11,929 nucleotides of DNA from Helicobacter sp. (GTDB taxonomy: Bacteria; Campylobacterota; Campylobacteria; Campylobacterales; Helicobacteraceae): the NCBI GenBank assembly GCA_029264655.1, contig JARHZY010000073.1:1-11929 (forward strand), in the 5' to 3' direction. Under the pieces are notes generated by a model that saw only the letters and a program-made list of their open reading frames with translations, was not told where the DNA came from and ran no database searches. Positions 7,640 to 11,929 of the stretch are shown in pieces. The position numbers and the translations under genes were made by a program. Numbering within the stretch: position 1 is the stretch's first letter; the number at the start of each line of letters is the position of its first letter.

Positions 7640-7648
7640 TGTTATAAT
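7640..7648 (+). promoter_or_regulatory. Extended -10 promoter for the glycosyltransferase operon
   Basis: TGTTATAAT (7640-7648) is a textbook extended -10, identical to the one facing the methyltransferase. Transcription would start near 7655, giving a leader of about 35 bases that contains AAAGGA (7679-7684) before the TTG start. No -35 is recognisable. It is the only good promoter seen ahead of the following genes, which overlap or nearly touch. Confidence 0.6.
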
Positions 7649-7689
7649 TTTTACATATCTTTAACACTTTGCAATCATAAAGGAAATGC

Positions 7690-8769
7690 TTGAATCCTAA
7701 AATTTCTATTATTACTCCTAGTTTTAATCATGCAAAATATGTAGGATTTTTTATAGAATCTGTGCTAAAACAAAGTTTTATGGATTTTGAGTTAATTATT
7801 GTAGATGATTGCTCTCAGGATAATAATGTAGCAGAAATTTTAAAGTTTCAAGATTGTAGAATAAAGCTCATTCAACATGAATATAATCAAGGGATTAATG
7901 CAAGTTTGAATACAGCATTTAAACATTCTTGTGGTGAATATCTTATTTTTTGTGCAAGTGATGATATGCTTGAATCTAATGCATTAGAAACTATTTATAA
8001 TGCATTCTGCCAATATCCTAATATAAAGGCAATATATCCTAGTCTTATTAGAATAGATGAAAATGGTAAAAAAGATAATAAAAAATTTATGGATGTAAAA
8101 TCTAAAAGTAGAGAGGAATATCTCCATGACTTTTTTATGTTGGGAAATTATCTCACTTCCCCCGGTATGGCAATGAAAAGAATAGATTTTGAATACATTC
8201 TCTATCCTTTAGATAATGCAATGTGCAACCAACAAGATGCACAAATGCATATAAAAATACTTTTAAATGGGGATATTAAAATTCTTGATGAAGCATTAGT
8301 TTTATATCGTTTTAACCCACATACAAATAATATTAGCACAAGGACTGATAGCACTACAAATCGTGAAAATATGGAAATTAAAATGCTTATGGATACATTT
8401 CTAACTATAAAAGACACAGAATTACTGAAAAAGATATTTAAACAAGAAATACTAGCATTACAAATTGAACCACATAAAATAGCAATAGATTATTTTTTAG
8501 GCAGAATGGCATTATATTCTTGCAATGAGATGAGAAAAATATGGGGTTATCATAAAATTATGGAATCTTATAACACAAAAGAAAAGGCATGTATTTTAAA
8601 AGATCTTTATCAATTCGATTTTAAGGCATATTTAGCATTAACAAAATATTTTGATAATAAAATGCTAAAAAAATATCGTAAATATAAAAAGATAACAAAG
8701 ATATTAGGTGGTATCAATGTTATATTGTTATGTTTTATATGTGTAATTATTATAAAGGCAATAGCATGA
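7690..8769 (+). CDS. Family 2 glycosyltransferase with C-terminal membrane anchor
   Basis: This is a GT-A fold enzyme that would transfer a sugar from a nucleotide-sugar onto a glycan under construction at the inner membrane. Seen in the 359 residues: ISIITPSFNHAKYV (5-18) at the nucleotide-binding strand, ELIIVDDCSQD (34-44), ASDD (89-92) as the likely DxD-type metal site, and QQD (181-183) where GT2 enzymes often carry the catalytic acid. The C terminus is basic (about 326-337) and ends in a hydrophobic helix (about 340-358), presumably a membrane anchor. Donor and acceptor cannot be deduced. The start is TTG at 7690, with AAAGGA (7679-7684) 5 bases upstream; an ATG at 7686 opens only a four-residue frame. 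The stop overlaps the next start as ATGA. I see no homopolymer switch in this gene. Confidence 0.88.
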   Translation: MNPKISIITPSFNHAKYVGFFIESVLKQSFMDFELIIVDDCSQDNNVAEILKFQDCRIKLIQHEYNQGINASLNTAFKHSCGEYLIFCASDDMLESNALETIYNAFCQYPNIKAIYPSLIRIDENGKKDNKKFMDVKSKSREEYLHDFFMLGNYLTSPGMAMKRIDFEYILYPLDNAMCNQQDAQMHIKILLNGDIKILDEALVLYRFNPHTNNISTRTDSTTNRENMEIKMLMDTFLTIKDTELLKKIFKQEILALQIEPHKIAIDYFLGRMALYSCNEMRKIWGYHKIMESYNTKEKACILKDLYQFDFKAYLALTKYFDNKMLKKYRKYKKITKILGGINVILLCFICVIIIKAIA

Positions 8770-9737
8770 ATGATAATCTTATAATTATTAGAGTAGATGG
8801 CGGTATAGCTAGTCAAATTAGCTTTATCGCACTTGGTAAAGCTTTTGAAACAAAAGGGTATAAGGTAAAATATGATATAACATGGTTTGAAACTGAAGGG
8901 AAAGGATTCTATAATATATCAAAAGGCTATGATAAAGATTATGATATATGTTTTGATATACCAAAAGCTTTTCCAGAACTTTCAATCGAAATTGCAGATA
9001 CCGCTGAAGTGAAACATTATGCATCTCGTTATTTTGCTGATGATGACCAAATAATCTTACAATCACCACCTCTCTATATTGGTGGTTATTCAGGAAGGCA
9101 TTATGATGTGTATTTTGGTAGTTTGTTTGCTAAATATTTTGCTCCACAAGAAATATACCAAACAAATACAGCATTTTATAGTCTTTTGCAAGAAATTTTA
9201 AATAATCAGGCATGTGGCATTCATATAAGAAGAGGGGATTTATCGCATAAGCATGTTGTATATGGAGAGCCAACAAGTCTTACATATTTTCGTAAAGTAA
9301 TTGAGTTAGTTAGACAAATAGAGCCACAGAGTATATTTTATCTTTTTAGTGATGATATAGCATGGACACAAGAATACATTATACCATTATTGAAAAACAA
9401 AAATTTTAAGATATGTGATATTAATACACCACAACAAGGCTATTTAGATTTATATTTGCTTAGTAGATGTAGAATTATTGTTGCCTCGCATGGTAATATG
9501 GGTGCCTATGCAAAGATTCTTGCTCCACACAATCCTTTATTAATTACAGCAAGAGACCAAAATATTTTTTCTCAATTGGAAAATACTATGCTTATTAATT
9601 GGGGAGAAAGCACGCAAATGGTATGTCCTAGTAATATTACCCCCCCCCCCCCAGCAAAACTCAATATACGAAACAGAATGCGATTGGGATTATATCGCTA
9701 TTTAAGAAACAAATTAGTGCATAAAGGAATATTATGA
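8766..9737 (+). CDS. GT11-like fucosyltransferase-family protein, variable tail
   Basis: The 323-residue protein belongs to the alpha-1,2-fucosyltransferase (GT11) group or a close relative, using a GDP-fucose-type donor. Evidence: HIRRGD (153-158), the donor-site motif; a degenerate N-terminal DGGIASQISFIALGKAFE (11-28) in place of GGLGNQMFQYAFAKAL; and DLYLLSRCRIIVASHG (228-243), resembling the family's C-terminal motif. It is much more divergent than the second GT11 gene downstream, so its acceptor or linkage may differ. The ATG at 8766 overlaps the preceding TGA and has AAAGG 7 bases upstream; the frame also contains an ATG at 8730, inside the previous gene, which I reject. A C13 tract (9640-9652) encodes TPPPP at residues 292-296. 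It is followed by a basic tail of about 27 residues, rich in Arg and Leu, that could bind membrane. The stop overlaps the aminotransferase start. Confidence 0.75.
   Translation: MNDNLIIIRVDGGIASQISFIALGKAFETKGYKVKYDITWFETEGKGFYNISKGYDKDYDICFDIPKAFPELSIEIADTAEVKHYASRYFADDDQIILQSPPLYIGGYSGRHYDVYFGSLFAKYFAPQEIYQTNTAFYSLLQEILNNQACGIHIRRGDLSHKHVVYGEPTSLTYFRKVIELVRQIEPQSIFYLFSDDIAWTQEYIIPLLKNKNFKICDINTPQQGYLDLYLLSRCRIIVASHGNMGAYAKILAPHNPLLITARDQNIFSQLENTMLINWGESTQMVCPSNITPPPPAKLNIRNRMRLGLYRYLRNKLVHKGIL
9640..9652 (+). repeat. C13 tract near 3' end of GT11-like gene
   Basis: Thirteen C residues lie about 85 bases before the stop. As given, the frame continues to the ATGA overlap at 9734-9737. With one C fewer, translation ends at TAA 9703-9705 (present coordinates), after a different acidic/aromatic tail. 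With one C more, it ends at TAA 9722-9724, after a third tail. All states keep HIRRGD and most of the fold, so this changes the tail and the distance to the next start instead of switching the gene off. Confidence 0.9.
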
Positions 9738-10825
9738 TACCTTTTCTTGATGTAAAAGCAATAAATATGAGATTTAGTGCAGCATTAACCTCTGCAATGC
9801 AAGATGTATTAGAGAGTGGTTGGTATATTCTAGGCGAGCATACTAGCTCTTTTGAAAAACAATTTAGCACATATTGCGGTGTAGAATATTGTGTTGGTTG
9901 TGCCAATGGACTTGATGCATTGCGTCTAGGTATTAAAGCGCTTGATTTTGCAAAAGGCGATGAAATTATTGTGCCTGCAAATACCTATATTGCTTCTATT
10001 TTGGCAATTTCAGACAATGGTTGCGTCCCTATTCTTGTTGAACCAAGTTTAGAAACCTATAATATTGATATAGATAGGATTGAGGCTGCCATTACGCCAA
10101 AAACAAAAGCAATTCTAGTTGTGCATTTGTATGGGCAAGTAGTAGCAATGCAAAAAATATGGGCTTTAGCAAAACAATACCAATTAATTGTAATTGAAGA
10201 TTGTGCGCAAGCACATGGGGCTATCTATCAGGGTAAAAAGGTTGGTTCATTGGGTGATATTGCGGGCTTTTCGTTTTTTCCGGGTAAGAATTTAGGAGCA
10301 TTGGGCGATGGTGGTGCTGTAACCACAAAACACAAGGATATAGCAGAGAAAATATATGCATTAGGAAATTATGGCTCACATAAAAAATATGTTAATATCT
10401 ATAAAGGCTTAAATTCTAGACTTGATGAATTGCAAGCAGCTATATTATCAATCAAGTTAAAAAGCTTAGATAGCGATAACAAAAGGCGTAGAGCAATAGC
10501 ACAATATTACCGCACAAATATTACAAATGAAAGCATTATTTTACCCCAATGTGTAAATGAAGAGGGGCATGTATGGCATTTATTTGTCGTGCGTTGTCAT
10601 AATCGTGATAAACTGCAAGCATACTTACATGATAATGGAATCCAAACACTCATTCATTATCCTATCCCACCACATAAACAAGAAGCATATAAAGAATACA
10701 ACCATCTTTCTCTACCAATCACAGAACAGATTCATAGTCAAGTATTATCACTTCCAATAAGTCCTGTGATGAGTGATGAGCAGGTTGATAAGGTAGTAAA
10801 AGCAATCAATCGGTTTGGTGGCTAA
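9734..10825 (+). CDS. DegT/DnrJ/EryC1 sugar aminotransferase, FdtB/QdtB-like
   Basis: This PLP enzyme would transfer an amino group from glutamate to a keto-sugar nucleotide, making an amino-deoxy sugar for the glycan. The 363 residues show the full family pattern: ESGWYILG (27-34), GCANGLDALRLG (55-66), PANTYIAS (81-88), EDCAQAHGA (155-163, D156 to the PLP ring nitrogen), FSFFPGKNLGALGDGGA (179-195, K185 forming the Schiff base), and GSHKKYVNIYKGLNSRLDELQAA. The last block resembles FdtB/QdtB enzymes, which act on dTDP-3-keto-6-deoxyhexoses to give Fuc3N or Qui3N. Exact specificity is inference, and the expected 3,4-ketoisomerase (FdtA/QdtA) is not in the window. It starts within the ATGA overlap with the GT11-like gene, preceded by AAAGGA (9723-9728), so its translation may be coupled and affected by the upstream C tract. 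The futC gene follows after 29 bases. Confidence 0.9.
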   Translation: MIPFLDVKAINMRFSAALTSAMQDVLESGWYILGEHTSSFEKQFSTYCGVEYCVGCANGLDALRLGIKALDFAKGDEIIVPANTYIASILAISDNGCVPILVEPSLETYNIDIDRIEAAITPKTKAILVVHLYGQVVAMQKIWALAKQYQLIVIEDCAQAHGAIYQGKKVGSLGDIAGFSFFPGKNLGALGDGGAVTTKHKDIAEKIYALGNYGSHKKYVNIYKGLNSRLDELQAAILSIKLKSLDSDNKRRRAIAQYYRTNITNESIILPQCVNEEGHVWHLFVVRCHNRDKLQAYLHDNGIQTLIHYPIPPHKQEAYKEYNHLSLPITEQIHSQVLSLPISPVMSDEQVDKVVKAINRFGG

Positions 10826-10854
10826 TATTATGAAATCTTTATTTAGGAGAAAAA

Positions 10855-11730
10855 ATGGATGAATATAAAATTGTAGAGCTTACTTGTGGCTTAGGCAATC
10901 AAATGTTTCAATATGCTTTTGCAAAAGCATTGCAAAAGCATTTACAGGTGCCAATTTTGCTTGATAAAACTTGGTATGATATAAAAGAGAATGCCATGCA
11001 GTTTGGTTTAGATATTTTTCAAATAGATCTAGAATATGCCACACAAGAGCAAATAGAACATGCAAAATCTAGGATTACGAAATTGCCGGGATTTTTAAGA
11101 AAAATATTTGGTATAAAAAAACATAGAATCGCATATAGTCAAGCTTTTGATTTTCATGAAGAATATCTATTACCAAATGATTTTTTATACTTTAGCGGTT
11201 TTTTTCAGAATCCAAAATATTTTAAAGACATCTCTATGGAACTAAGAAGTAATTTTGCTTATTCCTCAGATAATTTTAGTGATTTTGCAAAGCAAAGATT
11301 AGAGAAAATTTTAAGAGCTAAAAATAGCGTATTTATTCATATTCGCAGAGGAGATTATTGTAAGTTGGGATGGGAACTTGATATGCATTATTATAAGAAA
11401 GCTGTGCAATATATTCTAAGCCACCTTGTAGAACCAAATTTTTTTGTATTTGGTGCAACTGATAAAACTTTTATGCAGCATTTAGACTTAGAAATTCCTT
11501 TTGAAAATCTTAGTGAAGAAATAATAACCCATGCTAACCAACATGAAGATATGTTACTCATGCATTATTGTAAGCATGCTATCATTGCAAATAGTTCTTA
11601 TAGTTTTTGGGGTGCTTATTTAGGAGAAGATAGACGAGATAAAATTGTTGTAGCACCAACACCATGGCTACTCGAGAATGATAATATTATCTGTGATAAT
11701 TGGATAAAAATTTCTACAAAAGAGGAGTAA
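10855..11730 (+). CDS. futC: Alpha-1,2-fucosyltransferase (FutC-type, GT11)
   Basis: The enzyme transfers fucose from GDP-fucose in alpha-1,2 linkage to terminal galactose. In H. pylori this makes the H determinant used for Lewis Y/b mimicry. The 291 residues contain all GT11 landmarks: CGLGNQMFQYAFAKALQKH (11-29), YFSGFFQNPKYF (112-123), AKNSVFIHIRRGDY (155-168), FFVFGATD (196-203), and DMLLMHYCKHAIIANSSYSF (232-251), followed by WGAYL. The C terminus DNIICDNWIKI is also conserved. Unlike H. pylori futC, no poly-C tract or slippery frameshift site is visible, so expression is probably not phase-variable by that route. AGGAG (10845-10849) lies 5 bases before the ATG. A short duplicated 11-mer lies at codons 23-30. 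From memory it is closer to enterohepatic Helicobacter enzymes than to H. pylori FutC; this needs alignment. Confidence 0.92.
   Translation: MDEYKIVELTCGLGNQMFQYAFAKALQKHLQVPILLDKTWYDIKENAMQFGLDIFQIDLEYATQEQIEHAKSRITKLPGFLRKIFGIKKHRIAYSQAFDFHEEYLLPNDFLYFSGFFQNPKYFKDISMELRSNFAYSSDNFSDFAKQRLEKILRAKNSVFIHIRRGDYCKLGWELDMHYYKKAVQYILSHLVEPNFFVFGATDKTFMQHLDLEIPFENLSEEIITHANQHEDMLLMHYCKHAIIANSSYSFWGAYLGEDRRDKIVVAPTPWLLENDNIICDNWIKISTKEE
10914..10942 (+). repeat. 16-bp palindrome and tandem 11-mer inside futC
   Basis: TGCTTTTGCAAAAGCA (10914-10929) is a perfect palindrome, and GCAAAAGCATT occurs twice in tandem (10921-10931 and 10932-10942). The repeats encode the conserved AFAKALQKH segment, so protein constraint may explain part of it. 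A gain or loss of one 11-base unit would shift the frame near the N terminus. Confidence 0.6.
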
Positions 11731-11733
11731 ATA

Positions 11734-11929
11734 ATGAAATATTCTTTTAAACGCTTATTGCAAAACATTATCTATCTCGCAAGATATAATTTAAAAGAAA
11801 TGCATAATGATTCTAAAGCATATGTTAATAATCGATATAATTTTGCAGCTAAAATTCGCAACGAAATAAAAAATGATTTTCATTTATTACAACCTCCTAG
11901 CGTAAAAACGAGTTTTGAAACTTTGCAAG
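11734..11929 (+). CDS. Unrecognised partial gene, 5' part only
   Basis: An open frame runs from ATG 11734 to the right edge (65 codons) and is truncated by the window. A strong ribosome site GAGGAG (11722-11727) lies 6 bases upstream, and the start is 3 bases after the futC stop, so it is very probably the next gene of the operon. The visible protein starts MKYSFKRLLQNIIYLARYN, is basic, and continues with an Asn/Lys-rich stretch and LLQPPSVKTSFETLQ. I do not recognise the family. A short basic N terminus like this is common in glycosyltransferases and methyltransferases of glycan loci, but that is context, not evidence. Confidence 0.75.
   Translation, partial: MKYSFKRLLQNIIYLARYNLKEMHNDSKAYVNNRYNFAAKIRNEIKNDFHLLQPPSVKTSFETLQ

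Larger units (their letters stand above)
7395..7689. other. Divergent intergenic region of the glycan locus
   Basis: This AT-rich spacer of about 295 bp separates the minus-strand methyltransferase from the plus-strand glycosyltransferase operon. It holds two outward-facing extended -10 elements, the out-of-frame ATG of the methyltransferase (7441-7439) with its GGAG, and a tandem 8-mer ATCATGTT twice (7491-7506). It also has an inverted pair ATAACAT (7474-7480) and ATGTTAT (7494-7500), which overlaps the minus-strand -10. No RNA gene or further reading frame is visible. Confidence 0.6.

Noticed and set aside
7686..7700. ATG at 7686 as the start of the GT2 operon
   Set aside because: It opens only a four-codon frame and lies 1 base from the ribosome site. 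The TTG at 7690 opens the full GT2 protein with normal spacing.
8202..8417. Minus-strand frames within the GT2 and GT11-like genes
   Set aside because: They are low-complexity shadow frames antisense to coding sequence with clear family motifs.
8730..8765. N-terminal extension of the GT11-like protein from an ATG at 8730
   Set aside because: It lies within the end of the GT2 gene and lacks a ribosome site. The ATG at 8766 has AAAGG at proper spacing and the ATGA overlap seen at other junctions.
7126..9652. G14 and C13 on the plus strand as an inverted repeat mediating inversion of the segment between them
   Set aside because: The shared homology is only a homopolymer of 13-14 bases with unrelated flanks, and there is no recombinase or recombination-site structure. 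Independent slippage explains both tracts.
10829..10861. Ten-codon frame between the aminotransferase and futC
   Set aside because: It has no ribosome site of its own and covers the futC ribosome site. It is too short to support as a gene.

Overview
The window is AT-rich DNA whose gene content points to an enterohepatic Helicobacter. Supporting signs are a FutC-type alpha-1,2-fucosyltransferase, long coding-strand poly-C tracts in surface-glycan genes, TTG starts, 4-bp ATGA gene overlaps, and extended -10 promoters without a clear -35. From memory, the fucosyltransferase looks closer to H. bilis-type sequences than to H. pylori. This species placement is inference, since no database search was possible.

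Region 1 (1-480): the minus strand carries a decayed DUF1643-family gene that runs off the left edge. It is followed by an AT-rich leader that probably holds the feoB promoter and a weak Fur-like palindrome.

Region 2 (481-6479, all plus strand) is a housekeeping block: feoB (ferrous iron uptake), rnhB (RNase HII), dut (dUTPase), queC (queuosine precursor synthesis), a divergent 5-formyltetrahydrofolate cyclo-ligase, and rny (RNase Y). The genes are tightly packed. A likely internal promoter precedes dut, and the cyclo-ligase and rny overlap by 4 bp.

Region 3 (6510-11929) is an accessory glycan locus. An FkbM-type methyltransferase lies on the minus strand. Across a divergent promoter region of about 250 bp, a plus-strand operon encodes a family 2 glycosyltransferase, a GT11-like fucosyltransferase-family protein, an FdtB/QdtB-like sugar aminotransferase, a FutC-type alpha-1,2-fucosyltransferase, and a partial unrecognised gene cut by the right edge. 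Together these could build and cap a surface glycan containing fucose and perhaps a 3-amino-3,6-dideoxyhexose.

The most interesting signals are two homopolymer tracts, both in frame as given. C14 in the methyltransferase gives immediate stops in both other frames, so it is an on/off switch. C13 near the 3' end of the GT11-like gene has no immediate stops in the other frames, so it would swap the C-terminal tail and move the stop codon relative to the overlapping downstream aminotransferase start. The methyltransferase also appears to have a second lesion or switch at its 5' end: the best ribosome site and ATG are one base out of frame with the body of the gene. I saw no RNA genes, CRISPR arrays or insertion sequences.
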